From positions 372,001-436,000 of the forward strand of contig JAVYIG010000060.1 in the NCBI GenBank assembly GCA_035222895.1: 64,000 bases of DNA, in the 5' to 3' direction. Made by a program: the position numbers and the translations under genes. Shown here piece by piece: positions 34,952 to 46,069 of this stretch. Under the pieces are notes generated by a model that made no database searches, was not told where the DNA came from, and saw nothing but the letters and a program-made list of their open reading frames with translations. This stretch comes from Strongylocentrotus droebachiensis. Taxonomy: Eukaryota > Echinodermata > Echinoidea > Camarodonta > Strongylocentrotidae. Positions within the stretch are counted from its first letter, which is position 1, and each line of letters begins with the position of its first letter.

Positions 34952-35011
34952 ATGGCAGCCTATGCTTTCGACATTATAGATGATGTAATTGTATTTGAAT
35001 GTTATAATGCT
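34952..35011 (+). pseudogene. Possible 20-codon first exon with splice donor
   Basis: ATG begins MAAYAFDIIDDVIVFECYNA, and GTAAGT follows at once (35012), a strong splice donor in phase 0. No second exon was found downstream; an AATAAA occurs soon after. It could be the remaining start of a transposase gene whose body is lost. Chance is possible at this length. Confidence 0.3.
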
Positions 35012-37267
35012 GTAAGTTTTTTTATTGGATGTGAAATAAACTGAACTTGAACTTGAACTAGTGTTGATATTGTAAAATAAATTTATTTAAACTGAAATTA
35101 ATGGCTACAAAAACACATTTTCTTTTACCCCCCCCCCCCCAAAAAAAAAAGGGACAAAAAAGAAAAACAGTACTGGATGATGAAAGAATGTGGTGTGTTG
35201 TGGAGTGTGTAACTGTATTTATGTACAGTTCTGTAAGTGTGTTTTTGCTATCCAGTTCCAGTATGGATATAATGTTGGCCATTTGGGTAGTTTTGTGTGA
35301 ATGCTCCTGCACGATTCGGTACTTGAATTTGAAAATTCATATTGTTTGCACATATCATTTGCAAATCCAAAGGGTTGAGCAGAGACTAGTTATCCCTGCT
35401 CACTCCCCCAACGCATACACATAAGTATACACACACACTGTACCACATTACTCATACTCTTGAAATTATTGAGCATAAATGCCACGATCAAGGTACAAAC
35501 CTGAACAATTTTGAAAGAAAATAAGCCCCCTTTGGTGGTATGACCCCACCCCCTCCTCGCCTTCAAGATTTTCCAGCTTCATTAGCTTGGACTGCTGGAA
35601 CTAACATTGTATTTAGATCATTTCTTTATCTACAACCTGCATTCAAACTAGTTAAGATTTTTTGAAAACATAGAAACACCTGTGATAAGAAAAAATATTA
35701 AAATCAAGTATTTTTTAATTTTTATTTCTCAATAAAATTAACAAACACACATATATATATATATAAATATATTTAAGTATATATACATAATAAATAAAAT
35801 ACCACAACTACATAAAATGCCACTTTCTTTCCACTATTAGCCTAATCAAACCCTGCATTAAAAAGGTCACATTATAAAGGGTAAACAACAGTGAGTAGAC
35901 CAGGGATTCAAAACACTTCCCTGAGTAGACGCAAAATACTAATTGTATTAATAGTATCTATTCTACAATCTATTCCACCCTGTATCACCTATTTCAATAG
36001 AACTTGTGTAAAAGATTTGTTTTCAAAATACGCACTATTAGCTGTATAAACCTGTGTTACTGTTGGTACTGAATACATCAATGAATAGAAAATATGAAGT
36101 AATACTAAAACTGCAGTACAGTGCAATCCATGATTCCACTCTAGCCTCTATCACCTATTTCATTTCAATGAAATTACCATAAAGTTAGATACATGAAATA
36201 AGCTAAAAACCTGAACTTTCAATCACTTATAAGTATCAACTTACATGTACCATAAACTTACTTACAATACACCAAATATCTATTGAAGAATTTGAAGTAC
36301 CTGCGCAAAAAATATTATTTAGTATTGATCCTGAGATGATTTATGTAATAGCTGGTTTACTTGGATCTTAACTTGTATAATAAATATATATAATCCGCTA
36401 GCTCTCTAGTGATGCATAATTTCAAAAATTAGATTTTCTTCGCGTAGCTACTTAAACAAAACTATGTTAACAAGTTACTCTGAAGGCTAAACACGTAAAC
36501 GTATCAAGTTCAACGACATACTTGCCTCAACACCTTCATAAAATTAACACAAGCTGGCATTGTGAAAACATAACATATGCACAACACAAGTAAACACGGT
36601 CAAAGTCACCTACTAAAGACCAAGGTGAAATATCTTGATTTCATATATTATGGTATCCAGATTTGCAGTTGAATGAAAGGAATATAACATTGGCAATGGT
36701 AATGGTACATAGAAAGAATGTGATAGCACCAACTACATACAAATGAAACTAAGGAGCAAAAAGGAAGTCACACACATAAAAAAAAGGCAAGATGCTGTTG
36801 AATTGCATATATATACAAGTTAACACAATGTATCTTTGGCATATACATGTACATATCATAATGGCAGATGGGTAACTCTTAGGAAGACCATATAACTTAA
36901 TACACACAGACTTAGCAAAACTGCCAAAGTCAATATTTTAACAAGAATGTTATTGTTAAAACAAGTCCTGCAGCCGTAAAAATAGAACTATATATATCTG
37001 AAAAGACAGATTTGTAATAAATTATGACAAAGTAAAATGTTCACTGTTGGTCACTCAAACTCATTATTCCTAAGTTTCATTTAAGGTGTTCACACTTGTA
37101 CAAGCATTGCTTTTTAGTGGACCCCTCTGTTTCCAACATGTATTTCTTAAATTTGTTTTAAATGCTTATAATTGATTTGTAATGTTTTGTTGGAAACTGA
37201 ATACATTTTAAATATCTTGAATAACATATTTCAGTTGAAATGAATGAGGAAAATAAGATATTGTTTT
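35012..37267. other. Transposon interior without recognised gene
   Basis: AT-rich non-coding sequence with a C tract near 35130-35141 and an (AT)n run near 35750-35765. No transposase motif is visible in any frame. Confidence 0.5.
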
Positions 37268-37519
37268 TTACTTCTTTTCTAAAGATTTAATGAGAGCTAT
37301 CATCATTGATTGCATTTGTTGATTATGTTGCTGTTGTTGTTGTTGTTGCTGGAGGGCTTGTTGCTGTTGATGCAGCATCTGATGTTGCATAAGCTCAAAG
37401 CGACGCTCTCGGATTGCTTCTTCAGCTCCCGGTCTCTCTTCTTCCTCTCGTCTACTCTCCATCTCTTCAGCTCGCTGTCTCTCCTGTTCCTCTGGTGCCG
37501 CATTCGCCTTGGTGTCTAA

Positions 37520-37640
37520 AATGCTACATGTATATTAAAAATAAGAGAAAAGGGGAGTGTCAATTTTAAACTGTGTAAGATATTCAAGAGCCTGCATGAT
37601 GTGGTGCGGGTACTGCATTCACCTTGGTATCTAACATGAA
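37520..37640 (-). repeat. Short duplication at the exon 4 acceptor
   Basis: GCATTCGCCTTGGTGTCTAA near 37499-37520 recurs as GCATTCACCTTGGTATCTAA near 37615-37636, followed by similar ACATGTA or ACATGAAATAT sequence. The acceptor region of exon 4 was duplicated once. Confidence 0.55.
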
Positions 37641-37739
37641 ATATAAAACATAAAAGAAAAAGGAGTTTTTAAAGTCAATCTACATGTTGTACATGAAGAA
37701 CACTAACTGAATGTTGGTTTACATAATACTAAAAATATA

Positions 37740-37819
37740 TTAACCCATTGCTTACTGGAACCTGGTGGTCCCTGTGTTAAGTCAATGGGAATAAGATAAT
37801 TCAGTAGTCAAAGGGTTAA
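37740..37819. mobile_element. 80-bp mini inverted-repeat element with TTAA ends
   Basis: TTAACCCATTGCTTACTGG at the left pairs with the right end, read in reverse complement as TTAACCCTTTGACTACTG. TTAA bounds it on both sides. Very short, no coding. Confidence 0.6.
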
Positions 37820-37935
37820 AGGGATAGTTGAGTTTGGTATAGAGGGCGCTACACAAAATAGTTTTTTTGTCAGATAATAAAAAACTGAGTGTCAAATTCG
37901 AAAGAGCATACAATTTTAATGACAATAAGCTTTAT
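37820..37935 (+). mobile_element. Left-end fragment of TTAA MITE family 1
   Basis: After TTAA (37816-37819) comes AGGGATAGTTGAGTTTGG, then AGAGGGCGCTAC and AAAACTGAGTGTCAAAT, matching 20499-20600. No matching right end (CAACTATCCCTTTAA) was found downstream, so the copy is truncated or decayed. Confidence 0.75.
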
Positions 37936-39279
37936 TGTGGGGCCCCACAATTAGTTAATAATTTTGAACCAGCCAGTTTCTAAATAGTTGTTGTAAATCT
38001 CTTTTTCTTATCACTATTTCTACAAAACATCACATCCACAATATATGCACAAGTGTTTAGAGAGTGCCCTCTTGATTTTTAACGGCTTTTTAAAAACGAT
38101 AATGGAATTTTTACTTAGTCATTTGTAATTTTGTTTTCCTTTCGACCATGTTGAGTTATAACTGTTAGTTTGTAATGTAATGGTGTAGGTTTTATGTGTG
38201 TTGAGAGGGGAGCAGAGGGGGTGTTAGGGAGTACACGTAGAATATGTTAAATTTGAAAAATCTTCTGAAAAATACCTCTTCCTCGTTTCTCCTAATGTTT
38301 CGCAGGCCCTCTTTCTCAGCTATTCACCTTCCGCCTTCTTCGTTTGCTCATCTCCTCTCTCCTTTGGTGCCAACTCAATGTCCTCCTCTTCCTGTAGCAT
38401 CCGCTCTATCGCCTCTCTGATAGCTTTCTCCTCCTTGTCTCCTCTACTACGATGCCACTTGCAGCCTTCTCCAAATAGTTCTTTGCCTTCACTTAATCTT
38501 TAAGGATGTGGATTCGGTCTCTCACTGCTCAGGAGTCCACCTTCAACCCCTTCCTCTGCATGCCTTCCGCCACCTGTTGCCATGCTCTGGCTCAATCTCC
38601 AGTTCTGTATTTGTACTGGAAGGGGTTGGCCAGAACCACTTCCCCTATTAATATATTTATGCTGTTGTTGTTCCAGGACATTCTGCGGTACAAAAAATGA
38701 AAAATAAAACAATGATTTAGATAAAATGGAATTCTGAAATCATGTTAAATGGTACTAGATCTATACATGTGTAGACCTATCTATATTGTATTAATGAAAA
38801 ACATCATAATCATATCATGAATGCATTATATTTTTGGCGTTATAATTTTATGACAAAAAAGGTGGAAAACGATTGTACAAAGGATTTTGAGTCGCAAACA
38901 CATACCTCTTCATGCATGTTTGTTTCTCTTTGTATAGACTAACCCCTTTTCTGCTTAAATGCTTATGTATCATGTGCTATGTAAGAACATTATCATTATC
39001 ATTGAATTTCAAATTATATTTAATTCTAGTAGGCCTATGGATCTATAGCTATAATTTAACATGATGCACGTAATGGAAAACATACCGATTCACAGATTTC
39101 GAAGGCTTTGCTGCTTTCACAGGCACGATAGGCACCACCTCGCCAACCTGCTGTAACAAAAAGATGAGAAAGTAATTTGTAACATTCTGACATTAAAATT
39201 TCCACAATTAGTTTAACGTCATAAGTTTGAATGCACTGGTGGGGCATAAGAAGATAATTTTGTGATGCTGCAGACATAA

Positions 39280-39302
39280 TTGTGTGTGTGTGTGTGTGTG
39301 TT
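39280..39302 (+). repeat. (TG)n microsatellite
   Basis: About ten TG dinucleotides in an intron of the Myb/SANT pseudogene. Confidence 0.9.
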
Positions 39303-39629
39303 TTCTTACATTTTATTTAATTACAGTAGACTAAGGAAATCAGTCTGGTACAGGAGCAGGGGTGAAGTTTGTGGTACCCCTGCTCTACTAATTAGTAGTT
39401 AGATTCCTTTCAAGAATGAGAGTGAGATTGAGTGAGAGAGAGAGAGAGTGAGCTGTCTGACTCTGACTCCGAGTTGAGTTATTGTGTTGTGAATGTGAGG
39501 GTAAAACCAAACAAACCCTAGACCTAGATCTAGGCTAGCCTGGAAAACACTTGCAAACAATACATTTTCAGGGATGTTTAATTCAGGACACAATTTCAAG
39601 GAGAGTAGGTCTAGGCCCCTATAAACTAA

Positions 39630-39845
39630 AACTAAATCACCATTTAGGCTATAGCCTAGATCTAGATCTATAGTCTATCTATAGATCTAGACTAGAGTCT
39701 ACTACTAGTCTAGGCCTACTAGTACTACTAGAGGTCTACTACTAGCCTAGATCTAGTAGGCTATTAGCCATCAAGTACTAGTAGTCTACTGTACTCTGTA
39801 GGTCTATAGAGTCTAGGCCCTAGAAGTAGACTAGGTGAACACTCG
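39630..39845. repeat. CTAG/TCTAGA-rich palindromic low-complexity stretch
   Basis: About 215 bp built almost entirely from CTAG, TAGATCTA, CTAGGCCTA and CTACTAG motifs. It lies in the first intron of the Myb/SANT pseudogene. There is no fixed period, so it is not a simple tandem repeat. Confidence 0.75.
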
Positions 39846-40655
39846 ATCACTCACACTGACCCTGTCAAATTCAAAATTGCCCTATCGTCCCCCCCATCTA
39901 CAAATTAAAACACCTTACCTGCACCTCCAGTTAAAACTCAGACGAGTATTTTGGAGGACCAACCAACCAAGAACCAAGAACTCAGACAGAGTCTGAGTCA
40001 GAGACGATAAACTGGCAATACACAACAACATTGCAATGCAATGCAATGCTGGCCCTGCGCATGCAATACAGTACCGTACAGACGGGACTATACCGCACGA
40101 CTAGTGTACTACTCAGTAGCACAACTTGTCTCGAACAAGCCACAAAACGGCTTTTATCATCTTTCAACAATTCATCGTCCAATTTTAAAACAATTCATTT
40201 TATATCCATAGTATAGTTAAGAAACAATAATCGATAAAAGAAACTCACCGAAAAGCCATTCGCGTTGAAATTCATTTTCTAGTCTCTGGTTTGATGTCGA
40301 TCGCGTCTGCATCTCTATACACTTTTATCAGAAGAATAAAGTTCCCGGGCCAGCTATACGAGCTCTCTGATTGGCTGCTGATTCACTTGGGTTGTCAATG
40401 AGAACGACCATAGATTTGGCCAAAACCCGTTCTAGATTTTAGGGCCTCAGCGGTCATCCAACTGTTACTATAGTAACTTCTCGTTTTTGCACACGAACCG
40501 CAGATTCTAATTCCCCAATGAGTTTGCGAAAATTACCTAATAAGCTATCACCGGTGTGACATTTATTTTTCAATCAGATGCCGGGATCATGCTCATATTT
40601 CACTTGCAAAGTGGGATTCGAGAATTCCATTTTCCGTTTACGTGTAATCTCTATG

Positions 40656-40730
40656 GGAAATGTTTTGGTATATCGGTAACGCACTTGACTTCCGACCTCG
40701 AGGTCCCTGGTTCGAGTCCGGGCGTCTCCA
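40656..40730 (+). ncRNA. tRNA-like Pol III cassette, unit 4
   Basis: Same sequence as unit 1. It lies 115 bp right of the transposon insertion, so the insertion did not damage it. Confidence 0.65.
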
Positions 40731-41273
40731 ACAATTTTTTTTCTTCAATTTTTTTTCTTTTTGACCTTTCACTTGACCATCTCCTTTGCTTATTAAAACA
40801 CGTAGAATCGCAAATAATGTAATAAACAACCATATTTACTCTATTATTACCCTATTATCACTTGATCCATTACTTTTTGCGTGTAATCCTTATGGGAGAT
40901 GACTTTTTCTCAAATCTGGATTCTACATTCCTGTCTTTTGCGAGCAATATCGCCGTTATTTCCGCTTGGTTTTTGTTGATTTTGGAGTATGTTGTAGCTG
41001 AGACTATATGCTATCTAAATGTCCCCTCATTTTTTTCCAATCAGATGTCATCATGGTCTGTTGATGATGATCATCAACATCATCATGATCATCATCATCA
41101 TCATCGTCATCACCATTACTATCAAGATCATCATCATCATGATCATCATCATGATCATCATTGTTTACATGTCTATATAACTTCTCCCTTTCTCAATATA
41201 GTAAATATTATAATCTATCATAAGACTTGAAGACAGACCACCTTATACGTCCTCGTGACGAATTAAATTCTAG

Positions 41274-43098
41274 TTTTTATTTCTTCCGTACACTTTGTTT
41301 GTGTATAAGTTTACTCAAAATCGACTTGGTCAATTTCCTTCAAATTTATGTTAGTTATCAGGCTCTATAATATCAAGTTCCCGAAACCTTTTTTAAGTTC
41401 ATGGGGTCATCGTGACGTCATCCAGGCGCCATTTTGTAAAAATCAGGTCATTATCATATCTCAATAACGAGTAATAAAAAATGAACCATATTTAGTATAC
41501 ATCAACTTCAGGTCAGAGGTCAGCTAAAAATTTCAACAAAATCCGTGCGCGCACCTCGACGCGCACGTTCGCGCGCATCAATATTTTAAAATGCTCAAAT
41601 TCATTCTTAAACTTTTTTGCACACGTTTCAGGCCATTGTAAGGATTTTCAAAATTTGCGCGCGAGCACTTTTTTTTGCGCGTTTCCGCGCGTAACCGCGT
41701 GTACTGACATTTTACAACATAGAAACGCCAATTTTTGTTTATCATGTTACGCACATTATTCCAAGCATTTTGATACCTTGTTTTCTTTTTTCTGACCAGT
41801 AATAACGCAATGAGCGTCCGTCAAAGTTTACAGTACGCGCGGACCTGCGCTATCTATATCCACAATACATGTGCAAAAACATGCCTATACAAAATTCATT
41901 GTAACTCTTCAGAATGGATAGATACCCCCCATTTTTTCATATTTTGATAGATTATGAGTCGAAGATATGATTTCATGTCTCATTTTACCCTCAATTAACT
42001 CATGACGTCATCATAATGGCCTCCGAACTCAAAATTTCAATTTGGATATTATGACGTTAGCAGATTTTGGGAAAATTGGTTGTATCTCTGTAAATATTGA
42101 TCAATTTTCTTTCAAATTTTGATATGTTCTAGCTGAGACAATTCTCCACAAATCCATAAACCACGATTTTTCATTTTGACAAAGGCATCATGGCGTGTTT
42201 TTGCGATTAAAGGAGGCATGTTAATTTTTCACATTTTGCGTGTATTCTCTATGGGACATGACTTTTTCTCAAAACTGGATTCTACATTCTCGTCTTTCGC
42301 GAGCAATATCTCCGTCTTGTTATCTTCGTTTACGCTGAGCTTTGAGTATGTTGTAGCTGAGACAATAAGCTATCACCGGTGGGACATTTATTTTTCAATC
42401 ATATGCCGGGATCATGCTCATATTTCACTTGCAAAGTGGGATTCGAGAATTCCATTTTCCGTTTACGTGTAATCTCTATGGGAAATGTTTTGGTATATCG
42501 GTAACGCACTTGACTTCCGACCTCGAGGTCCCTGGTTCGAGTCCGGGCGTCTCCAACAATTTTTTTTCTTCAATTTTTTTTCTTTTTGACCTTTCACTTG
42601 ACCATCTCCTTTGCTTATTAAAACACGTAGAATCGCAAATAATGTAATAAACAACCATATTTACTCTATTATTACCCTATTATCACTTGATCCATTACTT
42701 TTTGCGTGTAATCCTTATGGGAGATGACTTTTTCTCAAATCTGGATTCTACATTCCTGTCTTTTGCGAGCAATATCGCCGTTATTTCCGCTTGGTTTTTG
42801 TTGATTTTGGAGTATGTTGTAGCTGAGACTATATGCTATCTAAATGTCCCCTCATTTTTTTCCAATCAGATGTCATCATGGTCTGTTGATGATGATCATC
42901 AACATCATCATGATCATCATCATCATCATCGTCATCACCATTACTATCAAGATCATCATCATCATGATCATCATCATGATCATCATTGTTTACATGTCTA
43001 TATAACTTCTCCCTTTCTCAATATAGTAAATATTATAATCTATCATAAGACTTGAAGACAGACCACCTTATACGTCCTCGTGACGAATTAAATTCTAG
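41274..43098 (+). repeat. Macrosatellite unit 5 (1,825 bp)
   Basis: Full unit, same organisation. It shares GGTGGGACATT and AATCATATGCC with unit 1 but not with units 2, 3, 4 or 6. Confidence 0.92.
42481..42555 (+). ncRNA. tRNA-like Pol III cassette, unit 5
   Basis: Same sequence as unit 1, with intact A box, B box and T-run. Confidence 0.65.
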
Positions 43099-44898
43099 TT
43101 TTTATTTCTTCCGTACACTTTGTTTGTGTATAAGTTTACTCAAAATCGACTTGGTCAATTTCCTTCAAATTTATGTTAGTTATCAGGCTCTATAATATCA
43201 AGTTCCCGAAACCTTTTTTAAGTTCATGGGGTCATCGTGACGTCATCCAGGCGCCATTTTGTAAAAATCAGGTCATTATCATATCTCAATAACGAGTAAT
43301 AAAAAATGAACCATATTTAGTATACATCAACTTCAGGTCAGAGGTCAGCTAAAAATTTCAACAAAATCCGTGCGCGCACCTCGACGCGCACGTTCGCGCG
43401 CATCAATATTTTAAAATGCTCAAATTCATTCTTAAACTTTTTTGCACACGTTTCAGGCCATTGTAAGGATTTTCAAAATTTGCGCGCGAGCACTTTTTTT
43501 TGCGCGTTTCCGCGCGTAACCGCGTGTACTGACATTTTACAACATAGAAACGCCAATTTTTGTTTATCATGTTACGCACATTATTCCAAGCATTTTGATA
43601 CCTTGTTTTCTTTTTTCTGACCAGTAATAACGCAATGAGCGTCCGTCAAAGTTTACAGTACGCGCGGACCTGCGCTATCTATATCCACAATACATGTGCA
43701 AAAACATGCCTATACAAAATTCATTGTAACTCTTCAGAATGGATAGATACCCCCCATTTTTTCATATTTTGATAGATTATGAGTCGAAGATATGATTTCA
43801 TGTCTCATTTTACCCTCAATTAACTCATGACGTCATCATAATGGCCTCCGAACTCAAAATTTCAATTTGGATATTATGACGTTAGCAGATTTTGGGAAAA
43901 TTGGTTGTATCTCTGTAAATATTGATCAATTTTCTTTCAAATTTTGATATGTTCTAGCTGAGACAATTCTCCACAAATCCATAAACCACGATTTTTCATT
44001 TTGACAAAGGCATCATGGCGTGTTTTTGCGATTAAAGGAGGCATGTTAATTTTTCACATTTTGCGTGTATTCTCTATGGGACATGACTTTTTCTCAAAAC
44101 TGGATTCTACATTCTCGTCTTTCGCGAGCAATATCTCCGTCTTGTTATCTTCGTTTACGCTGAGCTTTGAGTATGTTGTAGCTGAGACAATAAGCTATCA
44201 CCGGTGTGACATTTATTTTTCAATCAGATGCCGGGATCATGCTCATATTTCACTTGCAAAGTGGGATTCGAGAATTCCATTTTCCGTTTACGTGTAATCT
44301 CTATGGGAAATGTTTTGGTATATCGGTAACGCACTTGACTTCCGACCTCGAGGTCCCTGGTTCGAATCCGGGCGTCTCCAACAATTTTTTTTCTTCAATT
44401 TTTTTTCTTTTTGACCTTTCACTTGACCATCTCCTTTGAATATTAAAACACGTACAATCGCAAATAATGTAATAAACAACCATATTTACTCTATTATTAC
44501 CCTATTATCACTTGATCCATTACTTTTTGCGTGTAATCCTTATGGGAGATGACTTTTTCTCAAATCTGGATTCTACATTCTTGTCTTTTGCGAGCAATAT
44601 CGCCGTTATTTCGGCTTGATTTTTGTTGATTTAGGAGTATGTTGTAGCTGAGACGATATGCTATCTAAATGTCCCCTCATTTTTTTCAAACATATGTCAT
44701 CATGGTCTGTTGATGATGATCATCAACATCATCATCATCATCATCGTCATCACCATTACTATCAAGATCATCATCATGATCATCATTGTTTACATGTCTA
44801 TATAACTTCTCCCTTTTTCAATATAGTAAATATTATAATCTCTCATCAGACTTGAAGACAGACCACCTTATTCTTCCTCGTGACGAATGAAATTCTAG
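43099..44898 (+). repeat. Macrosatellite unit 6 (last, 1,800 bp, diverged 3' part)
   Basis: The 5' three-quarters matches the inner units. From about 44390 on it diverges, with a shorter (CAT)n tract and single changes, and ends AATTCTAG at 44898. It is followed immediately by (TTA)n, mirroring the (TTA)n to the left of the array. The right-end hairpin reads CCTCGTGACG. Confidence 0.9.
44306..44380 (+). ncRNA. tRNA-like Pol III cassette, unit 6
   Basis: One change in the B box (GGTTCGAATCC), which still fits the consensus GGTTCGANTCC. A box and T-run unchanged. Confidence 0.65.
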
Positions 44899-46000
44899 TT
44901 ATTATTATTATTAATATTAGGTATTTAGCTACGGGCTATTCATAGTATACTATATCACAGCGTTTACAATAATTTGCGATATAACAATATAACCACAAAT
45001 TTTAACATAACATTGAACAAGCAATCATAATAGCGAATCAAGTAGGAAATGAGCAGGTTTTAAGGATTTTCTTAAAACATCCACTGATAGAGCAGCTTTT
45101 ATACTGGCGGGAAGTTTATTCCACTCCTTAGCTGCTGCAACAGTGAATGTGCGATATCCTGTCTTACTACGATTCACATTGTCGTATCATATATGTCCAT
45201 AAATACGAAGGTAATACAGCTAGAAGTCTACGCCATTATGCTCGTTTCTAAGCTTACTTTATTCTGCCGGAGAGGGCAGTATTTCACTGTTTCGTACAGA
45301 CAAGTTTCTGATGGATATACATAGCAAATATCACATTACTACACACATGAAAAGTCAAACGAAATGGGTCTGCATTGGAGCGAATGTTTGTACGCACAGG
45401 TCGATACAACTCAAGACAGTCACTAAAATACCCTGGCGCCTGATCATGGGTATACAAATTAGTATACAAATAAAAGAATCTTAAAAATAATCCTCTGTTT
45501 GATTTGGAACCAATGAAGGAATGTTAGTAGAGGCATTGCATCATGACGACGGTCTAACCGAAAAGTAATACGAGCAGCCCAGTTCTGCCAACTTTGAAGT
45601 CTTCTTATATGTGTTTGAGGTACTTGTGTAAGCAGTCCGTTACATAATCCAAACCTGAAACAACATGGCTGCGAATCACATGATGACATGCATCTTCAGA
45701 TACATATTTCCATTTCTGTGATACATTATTCAACTGAGATCGTACATATTTACAAAGCTCGTCTATTTTGTTAGACATGGACATGTTGCAATCGGAAATT
45801 ACACCGAGGTTCTTGACCGATGTAGATTGTGCAATCTGGGTGGTTCCAAATGTAAGATTAACATAATTAATATTTCCCAAGTTGTATTTGGTGCCGATTA
45901 CCCACAAATCTGCCTTTTCCTCATTTAGTTTAAGCTTATTCATTCCCATCCACGTACTTATATCCCATTCATCAAGGCCCGAAAAGAAAATCATGTGAGA
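44899..46000 (-). mobile_element. 5'-truncated CR1-type LINE, minus strand
   Basis: Minus strand: WMGMNKLKLNEEKADLWVIG, TSVKNLGVISDCNMSMSNKI and SEDACHHVIRSHVVSGLDYV at 45605-45960; RRLQSWQNWAARITFR and MPLLTFLHWFQIKQRIIFKI at 45460-45600; YFSDCLELYRPVRTN near 45400; and a last part near 45065-45180 matching GYRTFTVAA and LPASIKAALSVD. This is the polymerase C-terminal region typical of CR1/Jockey-group LINEs. Frameshifts separate the pieces, and about 150 bp near 45190-45340 looks foreign to the element. Its (AAT)n 3' tail abuts the end of the macrosatellite. Confidence 0.8.
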
Positions 46001-46069
46001 GTTTTGATGAAGGATGTGCTACTCTCCGTAAGTGATGAGATCATTAAAAGCGATCTATAGGCAAAGAAA

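Larger units (their letters stand above)
37268..40275 (-). pseudogene. Decayed Myb/SANT-like DNA-binding protein gene, four exons
   Basis: Minus strand. Exon 1 is 40249-40275 (MNFNANGFS, donor GTGAGT). Exon 2 is 39086-39150 (acceptor TTGTTACAG; QVGEVVPIVPVKAAKPSKSV; donor GTATGT). Exon 3 is about 38329-38682 (acceptor TACCGCAG; INILIGEVVLANPFQYKYRT, then ARAWQQVAEGMQRKGLKVDS, AVRDRIHIL, AASGIVVEE). Exon 4 is 37268-37516 (acceptor CATTTTAG; glutamate/arginine-rich, then HQQQQALQQQQQQQQHNQQM and IALIKSLEKK, stop). The phases of exons 1-3 agree. The W-spaced NPFQ ... AW--VAE ... VD-RAVRD pattern is the Myb/SANT-like fold seen in MSANTD-type and Harbinger accessory proteins. In exon 3 two TGA stops fall where the family has arginine, consistent with CGA-to-TGA decay, and further breaks follow. 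Exon 4 is intact. Confidence 0.7.
34741..40541. mobile_element. 5.8-kb DNA transposon remnant, probably PIF/Harbinger-type, inserted in the array
   Basis: It is bounded by a 3- or 4-bp duplication (AAT or AATA). The left end AGCGAGTTTTCGCTCACC and the right end, in reverse complement, AGGTAATTTTCGCAAACTC share TTTTCGC but are otherwise weakly inverted. It carries a decayed minus-strand Myb/SANT-type gene in four exons and, on the plus strand near the left end, a possible short first exon. Myb/SANT accessory proteins and 3-bp duplications are typical of PIF/Harbinger. No DDE transposase is visible, so that gene has probably been deleted. Later small insertions lie at 37740-37935. Confidence 0.65.
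33648..41273 (+). repeat. Macrosatellite unit 4, split by a 5.8-kb transposon
   Basis: The unit's 33648-34740 and 40542-41273 parts sum to exactly 1,825 bp. The break falls within GAGACAATAAGC. AAT (34738-34740) is repeated at 40539-40541, and the next base matches too, so the duplication is 3 or 4 bp. The interruption is a clean insertion into an already formed array. Confidence 0.9.

Noticed and set aside
34741-40541. Host gene interrupting the array rather than a transposon
   Set aside because: The flanking unit is restored exactly after removal of a 3-4-bp duplication, and the gene is of a transposon-associated type with stops in its core exon.
26414-44898. Ribosomal or histone gene tandem array
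   Set aside because: No rRNA core sequence or histone reading frame is present; units are AT-rich with only a tRNA-like cassette.
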